Source of the DNA: an uncultured Granulosicoccaceae bacterium
Lineage (GTDB): Bacteria > Pseudomonadota > Gammaproteobacteria > Granulosicoccales > Granulosicoccaceae
Assembly: GCA_938035525.1 (NCBI GenBank)
Contig: CALHOI010000038.1
Coordinates: forward strand, 44,254 to 108,253
Direction of reading: 5' to 3'
Length of the DNA: 64,000 bases
Shown: piece by piece, positions 1-8,162 of the stretch
How the letters are laid out: each line of letters opens with the position of its first letter
Position numbering within the stretch: position 1 is the stretch's first letter
Notes under the pieces: generated by a model
The model's database searches: none
Seen by the model: the letters and a program-made list of their open reading frames with translations, nothing else
Told to the model about the DNA's origin: nothing
Made by a program: the position numbers and the translations under genes

Positions 1-1177
1 GCGCGTCTTTGATTTCTGCACGTTCAAAATACCTTAAACCACCATACACCCGGTACTTGACGCCCGCTGCTACCAAGTATTCTTCAATAACGCGAGACTG
101 CGCATTAGAGCGATACAACACGGCGCAATCTTTTCGTCGGCCACCTTTGTCGCTCACATAGTCAAGAATAGATTCAACGATAAATCGAGCTTCATCGGTT
201 TCGTTATAGGCGTTATACAAAGTGATTAATTCACCCTCGCCATCGGCAGTCCACAAGTTTTTCCCCAAACGCCCGCCGTTACAATCAATCAGCGCATTGG
301 CTGCCTCAAGGATGTTGCCGCTGGAGCGATAGTTTTGTTCGAGGCGCACAACCGATGCATCAGGGAAGTCTTTGTTGAAATTTAAAATATTCTCTACCCG
401 CGCACCGCGCCAGGCATAAATTGACTGATCATCATCGCCCACTGCAAACACGCTGCCCGTGTCGCCCGCCAACAACCTTACCCAAGCGTACTGAATAGCA
501 TTGGTGTCTTGAAACTCATCGATTAACAAGTGCTGATAACGTTGTCTGAAATGCGTTAGCAAAGCGTCGTTATCGCGCAGGGTTTCAAGCGCCCTTAACA
601 ACAACTCGGCAAAATCCACTGCACCAGCGCGTTCGCAGGCGCTCTCATAAGCTGTATAGATACGAACATACTGCGCCGTGGTTGCGTCTTGCTGATCATC
701 GACGTGTTGTGGTCGTCTACCTTCGTCTTTGTGACCGTTGATAAACCACTGCACTTGTTTAGGGGGGTAATGTGCTTCGTCGAGTTCGAGGCTTCTTAAG
801 GTTCTTTTAACCAACCGCAATTGATCATCAGAATCCAGAATTTGAAATGCCTGAGGCAAGCCTGCCTCTTTCCAATGCTGGCGAAGGAAGCGATGGGAAA
901 TTCCATGAAAAGTACCCAACCACATGGAGGCGACATTCATACCCAGCAGGTGTTCGACCCGGTGCCGCATTTCGCGTGCGGCTTTGTTGGTAAACGTTAC
1001 CGCCATGATGCCAAAAGGCGAAACCCCTTCAACACGGTTAAGCCAGGCAATGCGGTTAGTCAGCACACGCGTTTTACCGCTACCTGCTCCAGCAAGCACA
1101 AGAATGTGGCCCAATGGGGCCGTAACAGCCTCGCGCTGTGCAGAATTTAAGGAATCGATCAGGTCTGAGACATCCAT
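1..1177 (-). CDS. uvrD: DNA helicase II UvrD, partial (C-terminus outside window)
   Basis: This is the N-terminal part of a superfamily 1A helicase that unwinds DNA 3' to 5' in nucleotide excision repair and methyl-directed mismatch repair. Visible motifs are the Q-motif region near residue 13 (NSAQREAV), Walker A AGAGSGKTR at about residues 29-37, motif Ia (TFTNKAAREM), Walker B LIDEFQDTN and motif III GDDDQSIYAWRGA. The ATG at 1177 is the start in frame with the conserved MDVSDLIDSLN opening; two nearby ATGs (1173 and 1184) are out of frame. The gene runs off the left edge after about 392 codons, so the C-terminal third or more is absent. Rep and PcrA are close relatives, but the N-terminal sequence and the wider context (xerC, dapF nearby, as around enterobacterial uvrD) favour UvrD. 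Confidence 0.95.
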   Translation of the reverse strand, partial: MDVSDLIDSLNSAQREAVTAPLGHILVLAGAGSGKTRVLTNRIAWLNRVEGVSPFGIMAVTFTNKAAREMRHRVEHLLGMNVASMWLGTFHGISHRFLRQHWKEAGLPQAFQILDSDDQLRLVKRTLRSLELDEAHYPPKQVQWFINGHKDEGRRPQHVDDQQDATTAQYVRIYTAYESACERAGAVDFAELLLRALETLRDNDALLTHFRQRYQHLLIDEFQDTNAIQYAWVRLLAGDTGSVFAVGDDDQSIYAWRGARVENILNFNKDFPDASVVRLEQNYRSSGNILEAANALIDCNGGRLGKNLWTADGEGELITLYNAYNETDEARFIVESILDYVSDKGGRRKDCAVLYRSNAQSRVIEEYLVAAGVKYRVYGGLRYFERAEIKDA

Positions 1178-1296
1178 GGCTCATGGTAACAATGCAGCTC
1201 AATTAACGCAGCATTCTACACAGAATAATTGTTGCGCTAACTGGCACCAAGGGTGGCGCCTGGCATTAGAAAAATAACCAGGCTGATACGACGGAT

Positions 1297-1608
1297 TTAC
1301 TCGGCTGGCTTCCATAGACCCTGGAATGCTTCCAGGTCTTTATCTTCAATTCGGCCCTTGGCGTATAAGGCATTCAGGGCATCTTCATCTAAGGTTTGCT
1401 CAGCACCCGATTCATCGATGTACTGCCAGGCACCGTAAATGCCCATCAGGAATAAGGTCTCAAGGATATCCCCAATACGCACTGCATGCTCGTTGGCATA
1501 GCCGCGCAAATCCTGCATGGTCAATGCTTCCTGTTTACGTTCGAATTCGCCGTACAGCAAACTTGAAATACCTTCGTCCCACAACGGTTCTGCTAGCTGT
1601 TCTTGCAT
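1297..1608 (-). CDS. Small conserved-looking hypothetical protein, 103 aa
   Basis: I do not recognise the family. The product is acidic, soluble and predicted mostly helical, with no signal peptide, membrane segment or Cys/His metal site. A central stretch around residues 45-65 (IGDILETLFLMGIYGAWQY) is hydrophobic enough to be a buried helix rather than a transmembrane segment, and the C-terminal third is rich in Asp, Glu and Ala. It lies downstream of the glutathione S-transferase gene and upstream of uvrD, all on the minus strand, with gaps of 119-144 bases. The reading frame is complete with an ATG start. Coding status is supported by strand consistency and composition, not by homology. 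Confidence 0.65.
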   Translation of the reverse strand: MQEQLAEPLWDEGISSLLYGEFERKQEALTMQDLRGYANEHAVRIGDILETLFLMGIYGAWQYIDESGAEQTLDEDALNALYAKGRIEDKDLEAFQGLWKPAE

Positions 1609-1752
1609 TTGATTCTACCCAACATGGATTTCTTCAAAACCGATGCAAAGTCGTTGCCAGAGCAGCAAATAACGTCCAATACAGCAACAAATAATGGTCA
1701 ATTTCAATTAAATGCTGCTTTAGCGCCAGAATTGACCAGACCAGCGGCGCGT

Positions 1753-2397
1753 TTACATGGAATTACGCAACTCGTCGTAAGACACCATCACACACGATTG
1801 ATATGCCGGGCGGGTGCTAAGAAGCTCGTAGTATCGTCGTAGATTGTTTAAAGGTGCTCGATTTAGCGCGATGTCGTAATAGCGATAAAGTACATGGCCC
1901 AACTGAATGTCTGCCAGTGTTAAATGCTCTGATGCCAGATACGGTGTTGTTGCCAAACGCTCATCGGCAATTCGTAAATATTTCTCTAGCAGACTGAGCG
2001 CAGCTGCGATTTGATCTGGCTGACGTTTTGACTCAGGCATACGCACCAATGGCCAAAACAACGGGCCGGTAAAATTTAAGGCGACGTTTATTTTTGACCA
2101 CTCTGCCCACATGTCAATTTGCGCACGCGCAGCGGGATTGCCTGGCCAAAAATGTTCATGCCCGTATTGGCCACCCAAGTACCGAAGAATTGCACCAGAC
2201 TCATACATCGGCAACTGGTCGGTGTCTTGTATGGTTGGTATTGTGCCATTAGGGTTCATCGCCAAATATTCATTGGTATCGACAACGCCATAAACAAAGC
2301 CTGCATCAATTTGCTTATACGGTATGTCAAGCTCATGCAAACACCAGCGCACCACTTGTACGTTCGACGATGATCCCCTACCCCAAAGTTTCAGCAT
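1753..2397 (-). CDS. Glutathione S-transferase family protein
   Basis: A cytosolic GST-fold protein of 214 residues, the usual length. The N-terminal thioredoxin-like domain (about residues 1-80) starts LKLWGRGSSSNVQVVRW, with a Ser-rich segment where Ser-type GSTs carry the residue that activates glutathione. It continues with the cis-proline region NPNGTIPTI and the glutathione-binding ES motif (MYESGAILRYL). The rest is the all-helical C-terminal domain, including the conserved LTLADIQLGHVLYR segment resembling the N-capping box of helix 6. The ATG start at 2397 lies 35 bases from the stop of the upstream metallophosphoesterase gene, so the two may be cotranscribed. The substrate cannot be read from sequence; detoxification or a dehalogenase/isomerase role are both possible for this superfamily. 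Confidence 0.88.
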   Translation of the reverse strand: MLKLWGRGSSSNVQVVRWCLHELDIPYKQIDAGFVYGVVDTNEYLAMNPNGTIPTIQDTDQLPMYESGAILRYLGGQYGHEHFWPGNPAARAQIDMWAEWSKINVALNFTGPLFWPLVRMPESKRQPDQIAAALSLLEKYLRIADERLATTPYLASEHLTLADIQLGHVLYRYYDIALNRAPLNNLRRYYELLSTRPAYQSCVMVSYDELRNSM

Positions 2398-2432
2398 CTT
2401 TTTCTCCCGTCTACCGGTACTTAAGGAATTAA

Positions 2433-3410
2433 CTATAGCCTCTTTGACCTACTACCCTGAGCATTATATTTGGTCAGAATGTGGATGGTAACTTCAGGAG
2501 GGCAAAAGAATCTCGCCTCAACAACAGACACGCCCGCCCCAACAGACGTGTAACCACGCATCCCGTTGTGGCTCCATTGCCCGCTATTCACATAACGCGG
2601 AAAACTTTTACTGGTTTTAATGGGGATAGCACTCGGCAAGCAGATCTGCCCACCGTGCGTGTGTCCACAAAGATACGCATCAAAACCCGCTTTAGCACCC
2701 TGCTGATATAAATGCGGCGAGTGGGCTAACAACACACTGGCTGATGATGACTTTATTGGACGTTGACTCAATGCAAAGCCCAGGTTGTCCAACTTATAGT
2801 AGCTAGGATCATCCACACCAACAAAAGTCAGTTCCTTGTTGTCCCTACTAACAACAAATGATTCGTTAAGCAACACCGTTATACCCAAAGATTCCATGAC
2901 GGGCACCATTTGAATAGAATCGTGATTGCCTAAAATTGCCACCGTGTCGCATGAGAGCATTTGTCTTATTTTGGTAAGCCCGGCTAACGCGTTTTCCAAA
3001 GGGCCAAAACTGCGGAAACGATAATCCCCAGTTAAAACACACAAGTCACAATCGATATCTTGAATTGTCTTAAACAATGCATCAGAAATGGCATTTGACT
3101 GATTGAAATGCGGGTCGCTGATTTGCAGTATTCGAAAACCTTCAAAGCTCTCGGGTAAATCTTTAATGGGCAACCGGTGGATTTTTTTGTGGATGTTGGC
3201 GGCATTGTTTGCGCCAATGTGCTTAAACCCAGAACATGTCAGCGCGCACTGAATTAATCGACGGGGTACAAACCAGCGTTGGTAGCCACTAGTCTCTTGT
3301 TTGGTTAATAACGCAGCCTTGGCATCTTCTTTTGCCAGCCGTGCGTCAATGAAATTTGGGGGGAATCTGGATTGATTCGTGAGCATCCAGTGATTAAACG
3401 TATCACTCAC
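2433..3410 (-). CDS. Calcineurin-like metallophosphoesterase
   Basis: The 325-residue protein carries the ordered metal-binding motifs of the calcineurin-like phosphoesterase superfamily: ISDPHFN (about residue 103), LTGDYRF, ILGNHDS, LLAHSPH and CGHTHGGQICLP. Together these form a two-metal site that hydrolyses phosphomono- or phosphodiesters. The order resembles the YkuE-type branch, which acts on membrane or cell-envelope phosphate esters in some bacteria, but here there is no obvious N-terminal signal or membrane anchor, so a cytoplasmic location is likely. The first 90 residues are unusual for the family: polar, with no recognisable motif. It is followed by the GST gene and preceded by a 135-base gap containing nested inverted repeats. 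The substrate is unknown. Confidence 0.88.
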   Translation of the reverse strand: MSDTFNHWMLTNQSRFPPNFIDARLAKEDAKAALLTKQETSGYQRWFVPRRLIQCALTCSGFKHIGANNAANIHKKIHRLPIKDLPESFEGFRILQISDPHFNQSNAISDALFKTIQDIDCDLCVLTGDYRFRSFGPLENALAGLTKIRQMLSCDTVAILGNHDSIQMVPVMESLGITVLLNESFVVSRDNKELTFVGVDDPSYYKLDNLGFALSQRPIKSSSASVLLAHSPHLYQQGAKAGFDAYLCGHTHGGQICLPSAIPIKTSKSFPRYVNSGQWSHNGMRGYTSVGAGVSVVEARFFCPPEVTIHILTKYNAQGSRSKRL

Positions 3411-3440
3411 AATAGTCTGTTAGCTTAAAACTACAATCTA

Positions 3441-3493
3441 CCCGGCCCGACCAACAAGAGTCGATTTAATGTGACTCAAGCCGTCGAACCGGG
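3441..3493. repeat. Nested inverted repeats between the lipoprotein and phosphoesterase genes
   Basis: The outer arms CCCGG (3441-3445) and CCGGG (3489-3493) enclose matching CCGAC / GTCG segments and an inner GAGTC...GACTC hairpin with a ten-base loop. The structure lies just beyond the stop of the Gly/Thr-repeat lipoprotein gene. It has no run of T after the stem on either strand, so it is not a classical intrinsic terminator. It may be a processing or transcription-attenuating structure. Confidence 0.4.
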
Positions 3494-3545
3494 CAGTTAT
3501 GGTTTTACTTCTTATTCAAAGCGAGTTTTAACTTTAAACCGCAAG

Positions 3546-4244
3546 TTACTCGAAACCGCAAAGCTGTAGGTCAGTAAACGTAATGCCTACTGCAGGGCTG
3601 AAATCCATAACCAAAGGTTCAATCGTTACAGTAACAGTACTTCCACTTTGCGTTATTGAGAATGAATCACCAACAGCATCTTCAAAATTTCCACCGCCAG
3701 TTGAAACGATAGGGGTAACAACGATAGGCTCGATGCAGTTGAGGTCGGTATCGAGAAGCATCAAAATAAACGACAATCGGTTATCGTCGAGCTGCCCGAT
3801 ATCCAGGTAACCAAAACCCGGAGGTACTGCAACGGCAGGCTCGGTATCGTTGGTTAAATCAAGCCGGTCCAGTTGATAAAAACCGATCAGACTGGATGAG
3901 TTGTCTATTGGGCCACCCGTATCTCCACCAGTTCCACCAGTTACTGTTCCGGTGCCACCTGTGCCTGTACCACCAGTTACTGTTCCGGTACCACCAGTGC
4001 CTGTGCCACCGGTTACTGTTCCAGTGCCACCAGTGCCAGTACCGCCAGTGCCAGTACCGCCAGTGCCTGTGCCACCAGTGCCACCGGTCGCCGTACCAGC
4101 CGTTGTTTCATTGATAAAGGGGCCAGAGGTAGTACCGCCGTCACCGTCACCGCTCGACGAACAACTTGCCAACAAGACGACGGAAGCCACACAAGCCAAC
4201 ATTGTCAAACTACGTTCTTTAGTGATTAATCCGTTTCTTAACAT
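3546..4244 (-). CDS. Lipoprotein with Gly/Thr tandem repeats
   Basis: The N-terminus has a positively charged segment (LITKERS), a hydrophobic stretch and a lipobox LLASC with Cys at about residue 28, followed by a Ser/Asp/Gly linker, so the mature protein should be lipid-anchored. Residues about 45-112 are almost pure Gly, Thr and Val, built from a 12-residue unit of the form GTVTGGTGTGGT repeated about three times plus shorter GTGGT units. The C-terminal 115 residues form a compact, Asp-rich domain with predicted beta strands and two Cys residues (LNCIEP and LQLCGFE) that I do not recognise. A GGGAGGG Shine-Dalgarno precedes the ATG. The repeat probably acts as a flexible stalk. The function is unknown. 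Confidence 0.85.
   Translation of the reverse strand: MLRNGLITKERSLTMLACVASVVLLASCSSSGDGDGGTTSGPFINETTAGTATGGTGGTGTGGTGTGGTGTGGTGTVTGGTGTGGTGTVTGGTGTGGTGTVTGGTGGDTGGPIDNSSSLIGFYQLDRLDLTNDTEPAVAVPPGFGYLDIGQLDDNRLSFILMLLDTDLNCIEPIVVTPIVSTGGGNFEDAVGDSFSITQSGSTVTVTIEPLVMDFSPAVGITFTDLQLCGFE
3913..4095 (-). repeat. Tandem repeat encoding the Gly/Thr linker
   Basis: The DNA repeats in units of 18 and 36 bases, with variants of CCACCAGTTACTGTTCC alternating with CCACCAGTGCC on the plus strand. All units are in frame, so copy-number change would only alter the length of the lipoprotein linker. The near identity of neighbouring units points to slippage or unequal recombination. Confidence 0.8.
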
Positions 4245-4700
4245 AGATATTTCCCTCCCGAGAAATTTAATTTTTTATTCAATTGGGCTGAACACAGCAG
4301 GGAAATCCATCCAGAATGTCCTTGTGCTAAGTGTCCCTCGAATTCCCATTAACGACCTTCCTTCACAGCAAGCCGGGTAAAGCGCTCCAAGGGGATAGCA
4401 CCGCTAACAAAGCCTTCTTGCAGTCGTACAAATTATCAAAAATACACACACAAGTCTAAGTCGTAGATCAGAAATGTGAGTCTGCCGACTTTAAACATGA
4501 CTCATGTCGTACAGCACAAACCACTTTGAACGTAGGCGAATTCTAATTTCCTATACCAATGACTAGTATGGCTTTCGTCACATTTACCAACATGGGTGGT
4601 TCCGACACCTGAGTCCAAGACCGAGTAAATCGTTCATGGGCTCCTGCTCGGTGACGTTAACGCACACCACACAGGTTTTTAACAAAGTGCGACCGACAAT
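4245..4700. other. Intergenic region between ubiB and the lipoprotein gene (456 bases)
   Basis: I see no convincing gene here on either strand. The part next to 4244 contains the lipoprotein ribosome-binding site and presumably its promoter. A weak inverted repeat, ACCGAG (4619-4624) with CTCGGT (4647-4652), lies downstream of ubiB but lacks a T-run, so I cannot call it a terminator. Confidence 0.5.
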
Positions 4701-6350
4701 TCAGGTGCGACCAAACAGGCCTCGTAGCAATAGGGCTAAACCAGAGAGTCCTACCAGCCAACTCCACCAAGGCACACCCGCACCTTGCACAACATGCGCG
4801 CTACCAAACAGTGACGCAACCACAGTCAGCACTGCACCCACTATGGTGTACCGCAGCAACCGGGATTCGGCTACACCGCTGCGGGGCTTTGCTTGATGAA
4901 AAGCATTTTTATTATTGGCTGCCGACTTTTGACTTTGCATATAGTCGTGTACCAGCATTGGCATATAAGGCATGGCATCCAGAACTAACGGTGCTTGCTC
5001 TATGAAGCGCCTGGCAATAGCTTTAGGGCCACGTTTCTCTTTAACCCAGTCTTCCAGATAAGGTTTGCCTGTGGCCCACAAATCCAGCTCGGGGTACAGT
5101 TGACGACCCAGCCCCTCAATGTTTAAAAGCGTCTTTTGCAATAGCACCAGTTGCGGTTGTACTTCCATTTCAAACCGGCGGGCAGTTTGAAATAATTGCA
5201 AAAGCACATTGCCGAATGATATTTCGGCCAATGGCTTTTCAAAAATGGGTCCGCACACTGAGCGTATAGCCGCTTCAAAATCACTGACGCGAGTGTCTGC
5301 CGGAACCCAGCCTGAGTCCACATGCAGTTGAGCTACACGCCGAAAGTCTGACCGAAAGAATGCCAGCATGTTCTCACCAAGGTAGGTTAAGTCTTCGTCG
5401 GTTAACGAACCGACTATGCCAAAGTCAACAGACAAAAATTTCGGATAGGCCGGATTCTCGGCAGACACAAAAATGTTGCCCGGGTGCATATCGGCATGAA
5501 AAAAATTGTGTGTAAACAGCTGGGTATAAAATATCTCGACGGCGTGTTCGGCGAGTTTGCGCATATCCATATTAATGGCATGCATAGCCTCGACATCGCG
5601 TATGGGGATACCGTGAATGCGTTCCATGACCAACACGTTGGTTCGAGTAAAGTCCCAGTGGATTTCTGGTACGTAAAGCAGGTCTGAGTCTTTAAAGTTG
5701 TTTCTGAATACCACGCCATTAGAGGCTTCGTTAATCAGATTAAGTTCGTTATGAATGGTGTGGTCGTATTCGGTTACCACATCCCGAGGCCGCAACCGTT
5801 TAGCATCGGGTAACGACACTGCTGCCATGTCGGCCAGCATGTACATTAAGGCCACATCACGATCAATGAGTTTTTCGATACCTGGTCTGAGCACCTTAAC
5901 CACAACCGATGAGCCGTCTTTTAAGACGGCGCCATGTACCTGTGCAACCGATGCCGATGCCATGGGGCCAGGCTCAAACTCTGCAAAAAGATTTTCAATA
6001 GAATCGCCAAAAGCGGCTTCTATTGTCTCTTTTGCTAATTCATTGGAAAAAGGTGGCACCTTATCTTGCAACAGGGCTAACTCATCCCCTATGTCATCTG
6101 GGAGCAAGTCGCGACGCGTTGATAACATTTGACCCAGTTTGACAAAAACCGGGCCCAGCTCTTCAAGGGCTAGCCGTATACGCTGTCCGCGCGGCAGTTG
6201 TCGAGTTTCAGAATTTAGCCATCGCGTGGGAGACAATACGAACACGTGTCTTAGTAAATCTACACGTGTGTCTTTGAGGAAAAGTTCATCAAGGCCATAC
6301 TTGACCATGACACGCTCAATCGTTAAAAGCCTCGACAGGCGTGTAATCAT
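4701..6350 (-). CDS. ubiB: Ubiquinone biosynthesis kinase-like protein UbiB
   Basis: A 549-residue member of the ABC1/ADCK/UbiB atypical kinase family, which supports ubiquinone biosynthesis at the inner membrane through ATPase activity. It shows the family KxGQ motif (FVKLGQMLSTRRDLLP, about residue 70), the alanine-rich loop replacing the P-loop (ASASVAQVH), an invariant Lys in VVVKVLRPG, the catalytic segment HADMHPGNIFV and the metal-binding SVDFG. Two hydrophobic C-terminal helices (about residues 490-545) provide the membrane anchor expected for UbiB. The ATG at 6350 overlaps the ubiJ stop in an ATGA arrangement, so translation is probably coupled. It is the last gene of the ubiE-ubiJ-ubiB group. 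Confidence 0.97.
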   Translation of the reverse strand: MITRLSRLLTIERVMVKYGLDELFLKDTRVDLLRHVFVLSPTRWLNSETRQLPRGQRIRLALEELGPVFVKLGQMLSTRRDLLPDDIGDELALLQDKVPPFSNELAKETIEAAFGDSIENLFAEFEPGPMASASVAQVHGAVLKDGSSVVVKVLRPGIEKLIDRDVALMYMLADMAAVSLPDAKRLRPRDVVTEYDHTIHNELNLINEASNGVVFRNNFKDSDLLYVPEIHWDFTRTNVLVMERIHGIPIRDVEAMHAINMDMRKLAEHAVEIFYTQLFTHNFFHADMHPGNIFVSAENPAYPKFLSVDFGIVGSLTDEDLTYLGENMLAFFRSDFRRVAQLHVDSGWVPADTRVSDFEAAIRSVCGPIFEKPLAEISFGNVLLQLFQTARRFEMEVQPQLVLLQKTLLNIEGLGRQLYPELDLWATGKPYLEDWVKEKRGPKAIARRFIEQAPLVLDAMPYMPMLVHDYMQSQKSAANNKNAFHQAKPRSGVAESRLLRYTIVGAVLTVVASLFGSAHVVQGAGVPWWSWLVGLSGLALLLRGLFGRT

Positions 6351-6970
6351 GTTGAGGCGCTATTCTTTTCTAAAAGACTGAGTCTGGCTATTAGCCTATC
6401 GGTTTGCTCGCGCAGCTGATCAACCTCTGTTCCGAAACGTTTAATTTCGGTGTTCGGTGCCAGAACTTGCGCTTCTTCTTGCAGGTACTCGCTGGTATTG
6501 CGCTTCATACTTTGTGAGGTATCAGCAAACCAGGCACCCAGGGAGGAACCGATACGACCCAGTTGATGGGCCACGGCATCGCCGGTGATGGGCGCAATAA
6601 GGTCTTCAAGGTCGATATCAATTTGGCCAATAATATTGCGCAACGACTCACCGGTTTGCAGGTCGCCGCTTAATTTAACCGCACCGGTATACAAGGCATC
6701 GTTTGCGGTTCGAAGCGACAGTAAGTCGGTGGCACTGCCGCGAATAATAGTGTCGGGCGTATCATCGAAGTGGCCGGCAACGTCTACTTTTTCATCAATG
6801 ACAATTAAATGGAAACTCACCGAAGGTGAAGTGACTTCGACTCTGATAACTTTTCCATTGATGGCAGACAATGCACTCTTTGTATGCGGATCGAGTTGCA
6901 AAACAGTGGCAATGCCCTGTTCAATGGCAAACGCCAGCGGTAAAGGCAGATTATTAACAGTACGCGTCAT
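6347..6970 (-). CDS. ubiJ: Ubiquinone biosynthesis accessory factor UbiJ (SCP2 domain)
   Basis: UbiJ binds ubiquinone intermediates through an SCP2 lipid-binding domain and helps hold the Ubi hydroxylases and methyltransferases in a soluble complex. Residues about 25-110 match the SCP2 fold (NGKVIRVEV ... VAGHFDDTPDTIIRGSATDLLSL), and the C-terminus ends in a coiled coil (VDQLREQTDRLIARLSLLEKN) as in known UbiJ. I chose the ATG at 6970, seven bases after the ubiE stop. It gives 207 residues, close to the 201 of E. coli, and leaves the conserved N-terminal helix intact. An upstream in-frame start at 7015 would add 15 residues and overlap ubiE by 38 bases. Position between ubiE and ubiB matches the standard order. 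Confidence 0.92.
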   Translation of the reverse strand: MTRTVNNLPLPLAFAIEQGIATVLQLDPHTKSALSAINGKVIRVEVTSPSVSFHLIVIDEKVDVAGHFDDTPDTIIRGSATDLLSLRTANDALYTGAVKLSGDLQTGESLRNIIGQIDIDLEDLIAPITGDAVAHQLGRIGSSLGAWFADTSQSMKRNTSEYLQEEAQVLAPNTEIKRFGTEVDQLREQTDRLIARLSLLEKNSAST

Positions 6971-6977
6971 GAAGGGA

Positions 6978-7724
6978 TCAGACCTTGAACCCTTTATGTA
7001 ATGCCACAACTCCACCGGTCATATTGTGATAACTGGTTTTAAAGAACCCAGCTGTGTCCATCATTTGTTTTAAGGTTTCCTGGTCGGGGTGCATACGAAT
7101 TGATTCAGCTAAATAGCGGTAACTATCGGCATCGTTGGCAACCAGCTTGCCCATAAAAGGTAGCGCCGTAAATGAATAAGCATCGTATGCTTTACTTAGC
7201 AGGGGCAAGACCGGCTTGGAAAATTCCAACACCAATAAACGACCGCCCGGTTTTAGCACTCGATGCATTGACACCAGGGCTTTATCTTTGTCGGTGACGT
7301 TTCGCAACCCAAACGCAATGGTGATGCAATCAAAACTGTTGTCATCAAAAGGCAGCTCTTCAGCATTGGCCAAGGCATATTCAACGTTACCAACTATACC
7401 CTTATCGGTTAAGCGTTCTCGGCCAACACGCAACATTGATTCGTTTATGTCTGCCAGTACAACCCGCCCTGACTGACCCACACGTCGTGAAAACTTGGCA
7501 GCCAGGTCACCCGTTCCGCCGGCTAAATCCAGAACATGCTGACCAGGACGAACCGCTGATTGTTCTATGGTGTAACGCTTCCAGATTCGGTGTACACCAA
7601 ACGACATTAAGTCGTTCATGACATCGTACTTTTCGGCTACCGAGTGGAACACCTCGCCAACCATACCCGCTTTGGCGTCGCTATTGACAGTCTGGTAACC
7701 GAAATGGGTTTTATCGTCTGCCAT
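6978..7724 (-). CDS. ubiE: Ubiquinone/menaquinone C-methyltransferase UbiE
   Basis: A SAM-dependent class I methyltransferase of 248 residues that carries out the C-methylation step of ubiquinone synthesis (and of menaquinone where present). The SAM-binding glycine motif [15 protein letters not shown] is at about residues 64-78, followed by the acidic loop [10 protein letters not shown] and the family signatures [15 protein letters not shown] and [13 protein letters not shown]. The N-terminal [18 protein letters not shown] is the standard UbiE signature. It is four bases downstream of the DUF971 gene and is followed directly by ubiJ and ubiB. Confidence 0.97.
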   Translation of the reverse strand: MADDKTHFGYQTVNSDAKAGMVGEVFHSVAEKYDVMNDLMSFGVHRIWKRYTIEQSAVRPGQHVLDLAGGTGDLAAKFSRRVGQSGRVVLADINESMLRVGRERLTDKGIVGNVEYALANAEELPFDDNSFDCITIAFGLRNVTDKDKALVSMHRVLKPGGRLLVLEFSKPVLPLLSKAYDAYSFTALPFMGKLVANDADSYRYLAESIRMHPDQETLKQMMDTAGFFKTSYHNMTGGVVALHKGFKV

Positions 7725-7727
7725 ATC

Positions 7728-8090
7728 CTAACCCTGATTACCTTTGTGTTTATGGCCGGCATCACTCAGCGCCTGCAGGTATTTTGGCCAATTAACATTG
7801 TGCTCTTTACCGAGCTCGTACAAATAAGACCAGGTAAATATGCCCGTGTTATGACCATCGTCAAAATGCAGCTTTAACGCGTAGTTACCAGCCGGTTCAA
7901 TTTTCTCGATACCGACATCTTCTTTTCCTACCTGCAGTTTTTCCTGACCGGGGCCGTGCCCCTGGACTTCGGCCGATGGAGAAAACACACGAAGATACTC
8001 ACACGATAAGTTACACGCGAAGCCATCATCAAAGCTGAGCTCCAACACCCGGCTTTTTTGATGTAACTTTATTTCTGTTGGTCGAGTCAT
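7728..8090 (-). CDS. DUF971 family protein (GBBH-like N-terminal domain)
   Basis: A stand-alone DUF971 domain of about 120 residues, the small beta-rich domain that is also found at the N-terminus of gamma-butyrobetaine hydroxylase. Characteristic segments are LELSFDDGFACNLSCEYLRVFSPSAEVQGHG and the C-terminal LHFDDGHNTGIFTWSYLYEL. In stand-alone members the role is uncertain; links to Fe-S or metal handling have been proposed for relatives. I chose the ATG at 8090, which has an AAAGG ribosome-binding site seven bases upstream, over an in-frame GTG at 8117. It sits between hslU and ubiE with a four-base gap to ubiE, a neighbourhood that recurs in gammaproteobacteria. Confidence 0.88.
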   Translation of the reverse strand: MTRPTEIKLHQKSRVLELSFDDGFACNLSCEYLRVFSPSAEVQGHGPGQEKLQVGKEDVGIEKIEPAGNYALKLHFDDGHNTGIFTWSYLYELGKEHNVNWPKYLQALSDAGHKHKGNQG

Positions 8091-8162
8091 CGTTTTGCCT
8101 TTTCGCCCGTTTTGCACTTTTGCTGTGGGTGATGCATGTTATGGGTGATACACAGTAAACAC

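Noticed and set aside
3901..4380. A Pro/Val repeat ORF of 159 codons on the plus strand.
   Set aside because: It is the antisense shadow of the Gly/Thr repeat of the lipoprotein, whose signal peptide and lipobox are clear.
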